From positions 1,674,001-1,738,000 of the forward strand of contig JAVHJL010000007.1 in assembly GCA_036971715.1 (NCBI GenBank): a stretch of 64,000 bases of DNA, given 5' to 3'. The notes beneath the pieces are model-generated. The model had not been told where the DNA came from. It did no database searches and was given only the letters and a program-made list of their open reading frames with translations. The stretch comes from Arthrobotrys musiformis (Eukaryota; Ascomycota; Orbiliomycetes; Orbiliales; Orbiliaceae). The first letter of the stretch is position 1, and each line of letters begins with the position of its first letter. Of the stretch, positions 32,857 through 43,355 are shown piece after piece. The translations under genes and the position numbers were made by a program.

Positions 32857-33214
32857 TTATTTATTCAATTTATTTTTGGTTTTTCGGAGATTTGGATATG
32901 ATTGAGGGCCCGCAATTCCTTTATCATCGGCGGATTGTCTATCGTAAAATTTCTGCAAGGGACTATTGCATCGGCTTGGGAGACGAACTCGATTGTCAGG
33001 CGGCCACAGGTGGGATGGGCGCCCATCAAACTCGGGGCTTGCAAAAAGCCTGTACTCGTCCCCTTTAGAGTCGATGGAGAAAAATAAGCCCCGTTTCACA
33101 AATTGTAGTGCCCGATATCGTTGGTTGGGGTTCGAATCTTCGATTGTGGCTTGAAGCACATGTGCACATATTTGTTGTTGTATTGCACATATGATTGCAG
33201 TCTTGGTTACGAGA
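32857..33214 (-). CDS. Coding-like exon, possible further chromodomain-like family member
   Basis: An open frame without an ATG begins right after a TTGCAG acceptor (exon 33214-32857, entering in phase 2) and ends with TAA. It contains RALQFVKRGLFFSIDSKGDEY and HLWPP, loosely like YNQVIERHEF..WDWP of the 14664 gene. I could not find exon 1 in the 33230-33400 region. It may be a partial or decayed copy. Confidence 0.35.
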
Positions 33215-33380
33215 CTGCAACATCATGCGTTTCATGAGATCCGCCATAATTAGGTCCTATTGATTGTGCATTTGAGAGGCCGCAACTGAACTGTGATCAT
33301 AAATGTTCACTGTGCATAATAGTGAGTCTTCGCGGCTGCGCACTACCTTCACTCAGCCAATTAATCAATGCTGCGAGCAA

Positions 33381-33388
33381 TATATAAA
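33381..33388 (+). promoter_or_regulatory. Putative TATA box of the 33552 gene
   Basis: TATATAAA about 165 nt before the ATG. Confidence 0.45.
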
Positions 33389-33551
33389 TATTGGCCCCCC
33401 TATGAGTGGAAAAGGTTTAACAAACCAATACTATAGGAAGGACTTTGGAATCTATTACTAGATTATAGCTGGTGTACCTGACCGATTATATCAGCGATTT
33501 ATATTTATCACGTCTCCCAATACCTTTCAGCTGACCAGTGCGGTCTTTAAG

Positions 33552-34100
33552 ATGTACGCCTTCCAAGAGAGCTACCCCCCTGTGGAGGAAAGAAATACCG
33601 AGTACGACAACGATATATTATCATTCCTTTGGAGGCAGCGCATTGCGGCGCAGGAACAATATGAACCTGCTGGGGGGATAGCGCTTCAAGACAAGAGACG
33701 ATGCCGGCATTTCGTTAAGACGCCAGACCTCTTGAAGCCTTCAGCTATTTACATTTGGCACTTATATCTCGAAGCTTTCAACCCTAACGTTCGAGACTTT
33801 ATCTCGAATTACTGCTCTCGAAACGCATCATTCCTGCATATGATGATCTCAACCCCACCCGCAGCGCTCGCAGGGAAGGACACTGAGAAACCCATTCTCG
33901 CTCCCAGCGCCAGCCTCGTCCAGGAAAACCCCGAAGTTCTCTGGTATTCTATCAGCAAGCTTTCTGATAATCCTGAGAGCTTGTTTGAAGGTATCAGTAC
34001 CCTTGACGACATGGAATCAGCGGAGCGCTTTTGTCTCTTCACCATTTTTCTATCAAACCTTCAAGAGGAGAATCAGGATATAACCTGGAAATCAATATAG
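33552..34100 (+). CDS. Hypothetical helical protein, 182 aa
   Basis: A single ATG-initiated exon. Residues 1-60 are polar with a basic patch (LQDKRRCRHF). Residues 65-110 are helical with aromatic residues (IYIWHLYLEAFNPNVRDFIS). The C-terminal half is acidic and helical (LSDNPESLFEGISTLDDMES). No signal peptide, membrane segment or known motif. It has its own TATA box, so it is probably expressed. Confidence 0.78.
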   Translation: MYAFQESYPPVEERNTEYDNDILSFLWRQRIAAQEQYEPAGGIALQDKRRCRHFVKTPDLLKPSAIYIWHLYLEAFNPNVRDFISNYCSRNASFLHMMISTPPAALAGKDTEKPILAPSASLVQENPEVLWYSISKLSDNPESLFEGISTLDDMESAERFCLFTIFLSNLQEENQDITWKSI

Positions 34101-34702
34101 CTGGGTCATTTAGGATAGTGCACGGTCGTGCTCTCTACATAGTCTTGGATTGCAAAAGCGGTTTCAGCAGCGAACCATTTTAATACACGACAAAGTAACA
34201 TCTCCTATGACTAGTATTAGAACACCTTAAATAAGCTCCCGGCCGATGAAGTACCTGAGATTCTCAGGCTTTAGGTCGCCAAAACCCGTTTCGCAAGGGG
34301 GGTACTCCTGCTCTTAGTCATGTATTCTAGCTTGGGAAAACTCTATAGAACTGCCTATATTAAAATAGTTGCACTGTGGTTGAATTCCATGGTGCAGCAC
34401 TCCGTTGAACACCCAGAACTTGTGCCAGATATCCGTATATATTGGTCTCGCGGTGGTATATATTTGTCCTGCGAGTTTTAACACTAGCCATAGTGATATC
34501 CTGTTTGTGCTTCTACAACATTTAATACTAGTTTTAGGCCTGTTTCTTCGTTTGGTTGACTACTTATCAAAGCAGCCATGGCTCTCTCAACGATGGTAAT
34601 TTCTAACACTGCTCGGATACGGAAGGCCCGAAAAATCGAGTTTTTAACTAGATATATGGACCTAGAACATTTATAAGAAACATACAACCCTTTCTTGACC
34701 CA
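34101..34702. other. Intergenic between convergent genes
   Basis: No supported coding sequence. A/T-rich. Confidence 0.6.
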
Positions 34703-35591
34703 CTAGTTCATTTCTCGTCGCGCTGCCTCCGTAAGGTACTTTGATACCTCTCCGACCATCAAAGGGAAATCTTTGTCCTTAAATCCAAGAATCAGTTGTC
34801 TGATCCTTTCAAGCCGAGCGTTGACATCTTCCTCCAACTGCACCTCCGCGCGCTCCATCTCCAAGCTGGTGGCTGGCGCTGGGTCCACATTTGAATGGCT
34901 GGCGCCGAGACAAGTTGGGTCGATGGCTGCGAACCCCCTTGCGTTCGGGGTAGTGTCGCATACAAACGAAAATGTTTCCGATGTATCTCCATTTGATAAC
35001 TTAATCTTCTCATGTCGTGCCGTTCCTTGTTTCACACACAACCTCACCCAATTTCTAACATGCCCCTTTCGACATCGGAACTGTTAGTTCAATTGCTCTA
35101 TAGCCTCTTAATATATGGATCTCGTACTATGGCTTTACTGAGGAATATTTCCACTTCTTTATCATTCATTTTATGAATGTCCGCGGACCCGAGATGTTCC
35201 TCAAATAAGTCTTTGAATTTAAGGTATCCTGTTGTAGCCCTCAGCAGGCCATCCCATTGAGATTCAAAGGCCCATTCTCGGAATAGGCAACTATCGACCT
35301 GGTCCCATATGATCCTGTGTTTGTTATCATTATTAGGTGCCTATAATATCGTATTAGAGTACAAATAAGTTCTATAGCTCTATTTGTTTCCAGGGATAGA
35401 CACACCTGGACGTGGTATCTCTTGTATCGATCAGTGCCAACGAATCCAACGGGCTGGTTCATGTATTGCTTATATTGCTCAGTCGAAAGCGTTTTTATCT
35501 CATCTTCGGTTAAACATCTGTACCGGTCGCGATCGATGATGTTATTAACCGTAATGCTGTCTAAGGAAGGCACAAGTATGGTAGAGCTCAT
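34703..35591 (-). CDS. Three-exon hypothetical protein, 258 aa
   Basis: Exons 35591-35406, 35340-35128 and 35080-34703. Intron 1 (65 nt, GTGTGT..TTATAG, phase 0) is strong. Intron 2 (47 nt, GTACGA..CTAACAG, phase 0) is short; if it is not used the protein ends at a TAG at 35098-35100 (142 aa). I prefer splicing because exon 3 has no ATG of its own yet is clearly coding. The N part is helical (TEDEIKTLSTEQYKQYMNQP); the centre is Trp-rich (REWAFESQWDGLL); exon 3 opens FRCRKGHVRNWVRLCV, with Cys/His spacing that could bind zinc, and ends in a coiled coil (DVNARLERIRQLILGF). A putative TATA box is at 35731-35738. No family recognised. Confidence 0.62.
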
Positions 35592-35959
35592 GGTGAGGAT
35601 ATCGGTATTTTAGGGTTGTTCTCGGTGCTTTATGTTGGTTTGCATGTGCGAGGCAATTGCCTAAGAGGGATTGATGTAGATAGTCAAGCCTGGCCTCGTA
35701 AACCAGACGCAGCACGGGTCAGGCTCGACAATATATACAAACTCTCTCCCCAGCCCTCTCACAGCCGCACAGCTTGTAGGCACCGTTCTAATCAAGCATT
35801 AGGACCTAGGGGAGGGTGAGACATGGTCCGCCCAACTATATGCAACAAGGCCCGATGGATATCGATAGGAAATGAAGTGGGGGTGTGGTGGTAAGATTCA
35901 CTCCGCTTGTAGGCGCCAGTAGGAAGTTAAGTGGCATAAGCCATGAAAGGTAGGGGATC

Positions 35960-36072
35960 AGTAGAAACCAGTGAAACCGAATGGATGATATTAGGTACGA
36001 GTAGGAGCTAGTAGGATCTAGTAGGAATGAGCCAATCCTGGCGGAAATTACTAAAATCTATTAGAAATGAGT
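35960..36072. repeat. Degenerate TAGTAGGNTC minisatellite, copy 2
   Basis: Best-preserved units are GAGCTAGTAGGATCTAGTAGG at about 36005-36025; flanking units decay to CAGTAGAAAC, TACTAAAATC and TATTAGAAAT. Confidence 0.75.
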
Positions 36073-36315
36073 ATTCGGTAGGTAGGTCGCTGGCAGAATT
36101 TGGCGTGAGGGAGTGGGCGAGGATCGTGCGTAGAGAGGCTGTTTCCTGCACGTACATGAAACATGCAGGACTGGTATTTACTTAAGTATGTGAAGGGGCG
36201 TAGGTCCCTCTGCCTCAGGAGCGCCTGGTCTCGAGGCTACGTAGGGCCGGTGCAGGATTGAGAGGGGTTGCATTGCATCTATTTGCATACCTAGGAATGA
36301 GTCGACGGTCTTAAC

Positions 36316-36348
36316 CGGCCACTCTTTGTGCGGTCTAGGTACGAGATC
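36316..36348 (+). repeat. Dispersed block repeat, copy 1
   Basis: About 33 nt (CGGCCACTCTTTGTGC, one mismatch, GTCTAGGTACGAGATC) that recurs with few differences at 38459-38491. It lies about 240 nt after a TAGTAGG array, as the second copy lies about 290 nt after its array. Confidence 0.75.
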
Positions 36349-36670
36349 AATTATAACCAACTCTTAGCATTCGTGCAAACTCGGAGTCTAGGAATTTTGT
36401 GGGGGTGCTAGTTGGCCCTCTCGTCGCTAGGCAACGGGAGAGCGTGCGCTCTCAGGGTATGCTAGGATGCAGTTACCCTAGTCAGCCTGCGTGCGATGCT
36501 GGATCTAAACAACTACCTAGGTGGCGAGACAATTGGTGCGCGCGGCCTGTCCGCTGCTCTTCTATAAGATCCTCAGAAGCCCGGTGTTCCAACCGAGTGA
36601 TTTTCCCAATCCTGACTTACACAACAACCCCCGTCACCCTGCCCATTAACACATCCCCTTCACAAGAAGT

Positions 36671-37221
36671 ATGGTAAGCTCAGTAGGAAGCGGTATCAGC
36701 CAGCCAGGCTGCGGAGTTGACCGGCCAGGATACATGGATAGAGTTACTTTAACGTCTAGGCATCTTCGAGCATTGGAGGAACGGAAGCGTAATGGAATCA
36801 AGCTTCCAAGCCCATCAAACGCTAAGGGTTTGAGGAGCCTCTGCACCGATATTATGCTGTCGAGGAATTTCCTTCATCTTTTAGTGGTTGGTTAAACCTA
36901 CGCCCTGCCCGCTGACCAACCGCTTAATATTCATTAATGGGAAACCGCGAATAGGACTACATTGAGAATCAAGGAAACGCTTCCACAGAGCCAGAGTCGC
37001 ATGGTCTGCCAGACGAACCAGCAGAAGACCCTAGACCCTTATCCCATAACTCTGATCAACTTGACGGACTGCAACTAAACAATATTCCCGCTTCGCCTTC
37101 ACGGGCTACAAAGGCTACAACCTCTGTGGAAGGGCTTACAACTGGGCTCCGCGAGGCGTCATTGACTTTGGTGCGTTCATGGGCCTCCAAGCTCGTCCGC
37201 AACTTTACCGTAGCCCGTTGA
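36671..37221 (+). CDS. Hypothetical protein, about 160 aa, two exons
   Basis: Exon 1 is 36671-36886 (ATG) and exon 2 is 36955-37221, joined by a 68-nt intron (GTTGGT..GAATAG, branch GCTGAC, phase 0). The donor could also be three bases earlier. A further intron with GTGCGT donor at 37171 is possible and would end the protein at 37267. Exon 1 has a basic helix (HLRALEERKRNGIK). Exon 2 is acidic and Pro/Ser-rich (SHGLPDEPAEDPRPL), then helical (SLTLVRSWASKLVR). No family. Coding nature rests on the long open exon 2 and the clean junction. Confidence 0.5.
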
Positions 37222-37485
37222 CCACTAACAGATATTGCGATCTGCCCCACCCGCAAAATTCATCTAGCTACGCCTTTTTACCAAACACTTCCGCCTCGTT
37301 AATCCTCCTGACATATCTTCGAACACCAATGTGAACGATATTTCCGAGACTTTGTTACAAGCGAAGGCGAATTTCGACAATAAATGGTACTATCAGTTGC
37401 GTCGGCGCAAAAGCCCACGGAGACCAAAGGGGGTCCAAAAGAGGGGCCCGAGACAGGGCCTTTTGCAACGGGAACTTAAAGCACT
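37222..37485. other. Unresolved coding-like sequence
   Basis: A plus-strand frame from 37331 to 37552 (no ATG) gives a strongly basic product (QLRRRKSPRRPKG); it overlaps the minus-strand exon below. I cannot join it to the upstream gene. Confidence 0.3.
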
Positions 37486-37740
37486 TCAGAGGGACAATAA
37501 AGACTTTCTGGGGGGATCCCGTTCGGGGGCACGAAACTCTAGCAGGCGATAGACTCCGATTTCACTACGGCTGTATTGTTTCCGTTGTACCTTACTCATT
37601 ACTAAAGCTTGATCGCATGTATTTATCAATTCAGCTTGTTTCTCTTTCCGAACCACAATTGATTCGTATAACATGTTTCCAAGAGCCACAACCATCTTAG
37701 CTGTAACCCCGAGAGTTGCCACCGCTTTCTCCGGGGCTTG
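37486..37740 (-). CDS. Coding-like exon of an unresolved minus-strand gene
   Basis: It opens directly after a GATATTAG acceptor and reads 84 residues with regular helical composition (VALGNMLYESIVVRKEKQAE, then VMSKVQRKQYSR). An ATG segment upstream at about 37834 (MGTSKIFSN) would need a 28-nt intron, too short to accept. First exon not found. Confidence 0.35.
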   Translation of the reverse strand, partial: QAPEKAVATLGVTAKMVVALGNMLYESIVVRKEKQAELINTCDQALVMSKVQRKQYSRSEIGVYRLLEFRAPERDPPRKSLLSL

Positions 37741-38054
37741 CTAATATCACAAGCACACCCACCGCTACCCCGAAATTAAGGGAGATGACAGACGAGCGGT
37801 CGCAAATATTGCTGAATATTTTCGAAGTTCCCATCGATAGAGGTTTGGATGAAGATGGCGTAAATTAAAATTTATATTTCAGGGGCCCGGAACACTCCTC
37901 GTGGCTCTGCAGATAGAGCATTACGCCGCAGGGATCGATCTGACACTATTAGCTACGGCGAAGGAGGTTTTCGAAATTTCATGGAGTCGCATAAGGGGCG
38001 CCAGTACTGTGGAATCGGCCTCGGTCGGGTTTCGAACAAGGTTCACACCTATCC

Positions 38055-38165
38055 GGTAGTAGGATCCAGTAGGGACTACTAGAGCCTAGTCAGAACTAGT
38101 AGGATTCATTAGGATCCAATAGCAACTACTAGAGTCTAGTAAGACCTAGTAAGACCTAGTAGAGA
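38055..38165. repeat. Degenerate TAGTAGGNTC minisatellite, copy 3
   Basis: Units such as GTAGTAGGATC, CAGTAGGGACT and the tandem AAGACCTAGTAAGACCTAGT. Both orientations of the core (CTAGTAGG, ACTACTAG) occur. Confidence 0.8.
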
Positions 38166-38458
38166 CGGCTGCAGGCTGGGATCCAATGCAATAGGAGCAA
38201 ATTACCAGCACCCCTTGTAGCCATTAGGCCGTTGCAACGTTATCAAAACGACATATTATACATGGTAGCGATCCCGCCTAGGCTACAATAATATGTTGGA
38301 TGCGCATACGTAAGTTGAACCCCCTAACCTCACCTCGAAGAGCTGCGACGATATATTAGTTCGGGTCGGGAAGTGCAAAGTGATATATGACTACCATTTC
38401 GAGCGATAGAGCTGGGGTGCTCAGTATGGCTTGAGGCGGAAGTATTTCCCGTCAGGAT

Positions 38459-38491
38459 CGGCCACTCTTTGTGCTGTCTGGGTACGAGACC
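38459..38491 (+). repeat. Dispersed block repeat, copy 2, with inverted partner at 39005
   Basis: Matches 36316-36348 with few substitutions. Its 3' half (GTCTGGGTACGAGAC, 38476-38490) is the exact reverse complement of 39005-39019, 515 nt away. Confidence 0.75.
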
Positions 38492-39961
38492 AGTCAGGAT
38501 TCCGTTCCCAGACTACGGCGTCGACGAGGTCTGCATTGGAGAAAAACCACATGTGGGTCAGCGATGAATTTAGACGGGTGCATTAGCCTCGAGTCCAGGG
38601 GTGCATGACTTTGCCTTCTATAGCTATGCATGTAACTCTGCACCGACGGCTCATGGGGGTACCCTATGTCCGGTTATCTGCATATATTTATGAGCGCTAC
38701 GCTCGGATTTCAAATAATTCACTAAGGGAGATGTGGTATATAATGATCAGCTGGCTATGGTGAGGGTTGCTCGTTGATCATGATTGGCTCGTCTTTCGAA
38801 ATTGGAGTGCGCGTGCACTCGCATGGGTCTACAGATTGAGGCAGAGCAGAAAGTATCCTCTGGGCCAGCTGCTAGAAGGGCAGCACATGCCGAGATATCT
38901 GCATGCACCCAGCCTCTAATAGGAGTAATTGAGGCCGCTGCCGGTCTCGAGATCTCGTGTCCATGGATCCATGGCCCAAACCGCACAATAAGTGACCGAA
39001 CTTTGTCTCGTACCCAGACCTTGAGGACCGAACTTTGTTTGTGCTGCTGCAGTTTACCATCTCGTCCATAAGCGCTCACACCTCGAGTGATATTATGGTT
39101 CACATCCAATCCCCGTGAACAACCGGGGGATCAGCAAACTATGGCCAATTAACTGGCTGGCTCCATCACTCGATGAGCAGCCTTACGCCCTTATGGCCCC
39201 AAAAATAGTCAAATATCAAGCCTCAAAAGTCGTTCTTCAGGTTTCTTTCAACCAACTAGATATCAGATAGACATACGTATGTCAAAGCTGATTGCTGCTA
39301 GAAGGTGTGGCTAGACTTATGGAGCCGGCGGGCTTGTACCTTTCAAGGTGGGAAGAATAGGCCATGAAAGCAGACGCTTGTGCTAGAATACAGCGTATTG
39401 ACAGACTCGTTTTCAATACGTAACTGTCGGCGCCCGTTCCGCGCCGAGAGCGTGTTTGGGACTACTAAACCTCCTGTGGGATCAGTGGGGTGCCTGGCCT
39501 TCAGTTGGTGCGGCCTTTCTCCCTGAGATCAATCTTACTAGCTCTCGCGAAATCACAATGGGAGCCAAGAGGTTCGATTATGGGAGAAATATTTGTTCCT
39601 AGAGACCACTATGGGGGTTGGCCCGCAAAGAAAAACCATTGAGTGGAGCCGGGCTCGCGAACTGGCGAGCGATCGATTCTACCGACACCGGGCACGCACT
39701 AGAACAGGTCAGAGACTTGTTCTGCGTGCAAGGTGGACTTTAGCCATGGACTCTAGGTTCTAATCGTCTCATTACTTCCCCCACTAGAAGTGGGCCGCCT
39801 CGTAGTTCCAATATCAGTGATTATGATAGACGCTGCTGCGAACATTTGTGGCGCGAACGATCGAATTAAGTATGAAGCTACAAGACGACTTTCATTTGTG
39901 AACTCTAAATACAAAATACCACTAAACCTGTGCCTAGACCCTGGACCCAGAATCCGAGATT

Positions 39962-40657
39962 TCATTGATGACTCCCGGCTGCCAATTGTTCGAGATAATC
40001 GTAAACAAGGCCCCCTTCAACTCCAGAGGATTCTACCCATCCCGGGAGCCACTCCAAATGGTATGCTTTATAGTTGCCTTCGGAATATTCATCCAAGACC
40101 TTCGTAGCGTCCCAATGGGTTCCCCTAGTGCAGCTACTCTCCGCAGTGGAAGATGGGCGCCCATCCTCGTCCACTATGCGAACAATGGAGTCGTACAACA
40201 TCTTACTGACCCAAAAACTCTTCCAATTAACCCGATACTCAAGCTTACCATCCTTAAGGCGGTGGCCGGTTATACCCTCCACAGCAAAGTTCTTCTTTCT
40301 CCTGGTCCCGACGACTGCTCTTCTGTTAAAGATTCGGTTGACCACCTGTTGGGCGCGTATGGGGGTGGAGGGCTCGTCAATAGCAGATTGCTGAGTCCAT
40401 TCTAGTTCTATTGAGGGTTCTCGGAGCTGGCGGTATCGAGGCTTTGAGTGCTGTCCTGAAAAGGGGGAGCTGAGTCTACGTGGGGCCTTGGTGGTGGGAG
40501 ACAGCCGGTTTCCCTGGACGCGGGGGTTTGGCGGAGTTTGTGGGCAAGGGGTCCCCGATTCGATGGGAGTACCCAGGTCAGAATCGATCAACGGGCTGAG
40601 CGTCTCAGCTTTAGCTCGTACGGTATCGTTATCGGCGATTACCGAGGGTAGTGGCAT
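39962..40657 (-). CDS. Chromodomain-like protein, 231 aa
   Basis: A single exon from the ATG at 40655-40657. Residues 1-110 are Pro/Ser/Arg-rich and disordered. Residues about 122-145 (NFAVEGITGHRLKDGKLEYRV-NW) match the start of a chromodomain: an EGI-type strand, a variable turn, then LEYRVNWKSF. About 50 residues of insert follow before YHLEWLPGWVESSG..YDYLEQL, which corresponds to the W-E-P and closing helix of a chromodomain. The insert makes it atypical. Chromodomains bind methylated histone tails; the normal aromatic cage residues cannot be assigned safely here. The protein at 19133-20125 has the same split layout, and small proteins of the 11-33 kb cluster share the strand pattern. 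A strong TATA box lies at 40936-40943. Confidence 0.85.
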   Translation of the reverse strand: MPLPSVIADNDTVRAKAETLSPLIDSDLGTPIESGTPCPQTPPNPRVQGNRLSPTTKAPRRLSSPFSGQHSKPRYRQLREPSIELEWTQQSAIDEPSTPIRAQQVVNRIFNRRAVVGTRRKKNFAVEGITGHRLKDGKLEYRVNWKSFWVSKMLYDSIVRIVDEDGRPSSTAESSCTRGTHWDATKVLDEYSEGNYKAYHLEWLPGWVESSGVEGGLVYDYLEQLAAGSHQ

Positions 40658-41550
40658 GGTGCTCGCTATTATCGTTCAGAAACTGACTTTCGCTCGACGG
40701 ATGGACTGTGGGGGATTGTATATATGTAGGTGGACACGGTGAAGACTTACTTTTGAAAGAGTGGAAAACTAGATGAACCGACATGTGGAGGTTTTGGGTT
40801 TAACAATCCTTCGATGTGTCAAAGCTGTTGTGGCCGAGATTAACTTGTATGGTCAGAGAGGGTCAGGGAGTTTTGGTTGCGGGAGTGAAGGAAGATGGGA
40901 AGAGTGAGAATCGGTTGGAGGGGCATGGCCAGCCCTTTATATACACCGACCCAACCACCAAGAGTGAGGTCCAACAACGGTTTGCGAGACCACTTCCGAT
41001 CGGCACTACAATTTTGTGAGCGTGCAAACGAAAGAACAGTTGCGATATCGGTACACAGCTTAGAGGTTCGGGTGGCCAATAGCTCATCGATGATGACAAC
41101 TAACCCCACGGCGTGAAAGGAAACAGGGCTGTCTCATGGCATGTATCTATATGTGTAAGTTACTCCGTCTCCCGGCCGTGTCAGGGCCAATACGATATCA
41201 CCACGACGTGAGGATTCCGCTCCGCCACGAGAAATAAATAGAAACGTGACGACATCAGCTTAAATATAGGGTGTCTGAGCTACGGGAGGCCCACCTCGCC
41301 CATTCCCCACCGTGCGAGTCGGGTATTCCCAGAGAGCGCTGGCTCGTACCTGCCGGCGCACATGCTGCAACCGATGAATGCCAGCGTAGCGATGAAATGA
41401 TCATGTCGGCACATTGTGTCTATGCGAAATGATGTATCTCCGCATGTTCTCCGCTATATATATAGCTAGGCTGATCAGGGCTGGGACTATCTGAGGGTGA
41501 TCTTGTATACGGCTGTATTGGCATATTCAAGGGTCTTCCTTCGTCCGCCA
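40658..41550. other. Intergenic, promoter region of the 39962 gene
   Basis: Carries TATATAAA (minus strand). The overlapping frames at 40816-41116 read on both strands and are not supported. Confidence 0.5.
40936..40943 (-). promoter_or_regulatory. Putative TATA box of the 39962 gene
   Basis: TATATAAAGGG on the minus strand, 280 nt before the ATG at 40657. A second weaker TATATA lies at 40719-40726. Confidence 0.45.
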
Positions 41551-42081
41551 CTATCGGAATTCCACCGTTGGCGAGAAGGGTGGGTTATCCGGGTGGTGAC
41601 TGCCACAAGCCAATTCTTCACCGGGGATTAACATTTCACTTTTCTTTGGCAGAGTTGGCGGAACCTTTGAACGAAATAGCCCCCGTCGCTCTATAGATCT
41701 GGCTTCCTGGACGACGGCTTCACTAGGGTCGAGAATGCGTTGTCTTTGTTGGAAATCACCCAAGTTCCCTGGAACGTCGCACAGATCGCTGCTGGGACAC
41801 GTTTTCGCTGGTCTCGCGGTGCGTTTTCGCCTAGAATTTGCCATCAATCCGATGCCCCATTTCGTTGGTAACTCTGGGAGTGGCGTAAGGCATAGGACAA
41901 CCTCCGTACAAAGAAGTTCAGGCAATATTCGGGTCACAGTTTCTAGCTCAAGTTGCCGTTGCAATTGCGTCTAGATATCAGATCCGTGCGACCTGAGCTG
42001 CGTTGCGCCTGGCATTTCTTGTGTTACATGGCGAAATAACACGAACAACGCATTTGTCAAAGCAACTTCGAGTTGGAACAT
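41551..42081 (-). CDS. Two-exon hypothetical protein, 157 aa
   Basis: Exon 1 is 42081-42028 (ATG, 18 codons) and exon 2 is 41970-41551; the 57-nt intron (GTAACA..TATCTAG) is phase 0. The N-terminal 55 residues are helical and hydrophobic (LTNALFVLFRHTQLQRQLEL), then comes a basic cluster (SRRKRTARPAK) and a polar, disordered C terminus. No family. The exon 2 frame is open upstream to the acceptor and has no ATG for its first 37 codons, which supports the splice. Confidence 0.55.
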
Positions 42082-43355
42082 ATTGGATAATGACTGGGGT
42101 CTCAGGTGAACTCAGTCCCGTAACCAAACTGAGAGGTCAACTACCTATCAAACTGCAACCTGAGCCCAGTATGCATGCGTATGCGGTTGGATTATGCATC
42201 GTTAGCGAGCGCAATCGTGCGTCGTTGGCTTGTTGGTTGCGAAACGAAACAGTGCGCACAAAAGTGACCCCAAGAGCAAGTCACCGGTCTAATAGAGCAT
42301 TACCAGCACCGAAATGTTCCAACATCATAACTGTTCCGTTGTGTTGGGGCGTTGGAAAAATGTCAAACATACGAAAGGCGATACTAACACGGTGCTAGAG
42401 AAACGCACTTAGAAATCCACACCAGCTTTCTACCTAGGATACTTTTCGGGTGCACTGACGTTATGGAGCCTTTCAGCAGCAAAGGCTCAAGAAATTGTCA
42501 AATATGTATCCACAGCTTTCCGACAGCCGCAGGACTGGATGTCGCGAAAGAGTAGGTTTCGCTTAGTCTAGACACGGTTTCGCTCAAATTTGGCCAAGTG
42601 GGCATGAGACCAGTGAAAAGCTTTACACGTCACGTCAAAGTACCAGCCAAGGGGCCAACCAAAGTCGTACCTGTGACAAGGATATTTCAAGCGAGAGACT
42701 CTCGTCAAAAGAGCTGTCCGATTGAAACGGGTAAACGAAGACGTCATGCCAACCTACCTCCCCGTTTTCCCTTTCCTTCTTAGATCGTGTGCGGCTTTCA
42801 GCCGTCCTGCGTGCGGGTGTGGCGATCTGGCAACAACTATAATATATTTGTATACTTTGGCCGTAATACGATCCGGGCGGAATACATGCTCACCGTTTCT
42901 AGCCTTGGGGACCAAGCTCCTAACCTGAGAACAGGGTTTTACTTCATTGACATTGCTAGGAAGCATGTACGAAGGATCGGATGTAAAGCCGTGGTCCGAT
43001 CAAGATTTCAACCTTATCAGAGCGTCGAACTGGACCACCTCGACGCCCCGAACGGGGCCGGGCGGGACGGTGACAGAGACGCTGTAAAGCGACACCCATG
43101 TAGCTAAAGCCGTTGAACCGCGCCATTCATCCAAACCTTCGACAAATAATGACCCTATGCAATGAGGTATATATGCGACCAATATACAGTCTTTTTGGGT
43201 GCGATCAGGGCCTTAGCGTTAATATTAAAATCTATATATGTGTATTCTCGTACGGCTTAGATCCCGCAACATAGGTGCCTTGGGCAGCACCTTTAGAAGG
43301 AGCTTTTCAAACAGTACATCTATTTCCTATATAGCTTATCTACCTGAATGATCAC
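42082..43355. other. Unresolved, some coding-like frames
   Basis: A plus-strand frame 42787-43107 without ATG (IFVYFGRNTIRAEYML) follows a good CTTCTTAG acceptor and a GTAAAC donor at 42730, but the join from the ATG at 42604 is out of frame with it. The opposite strand is also open (42754-42966). I cannot decide. Confidence 0.35.

Larger units (their letters stand above)
35592..36670. other. Intergenic with repeats
   Basis: Contains the second TAGTAGG array (35960-36072) and one arm of a block repeat (36316-36348). Frames near 36399-36677 start without support. Looks like a decayed repeat-rich spacer. Confidence 0.55.
37741..39961. other. Long repeat-bearing intergenic region
   Basis: Contains the third TAGTAGG array (38055-38165), the second block repeat (38459-38491) and an inverted 15-nt match (38476-38490 against 39005-39019). 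Frames on both strands at 38747-39109 overlap one another and are probably non-coding. Confidence 0.55.

Noticed and set aside
31130..42191. Shared 15-mer ATGCGTATGCGGTTG at 31130 and 42176
   Set aside because: A single match of this length is expected by chance in 64 kb, and the flanks differ.
42604..42787. Two-exon gene starting at ATG 42604
   Set aside because: The clean GTAAAC..CTTAG intron leads to a 64-aa product out of frame with the best downstream frame; evidence too thin.
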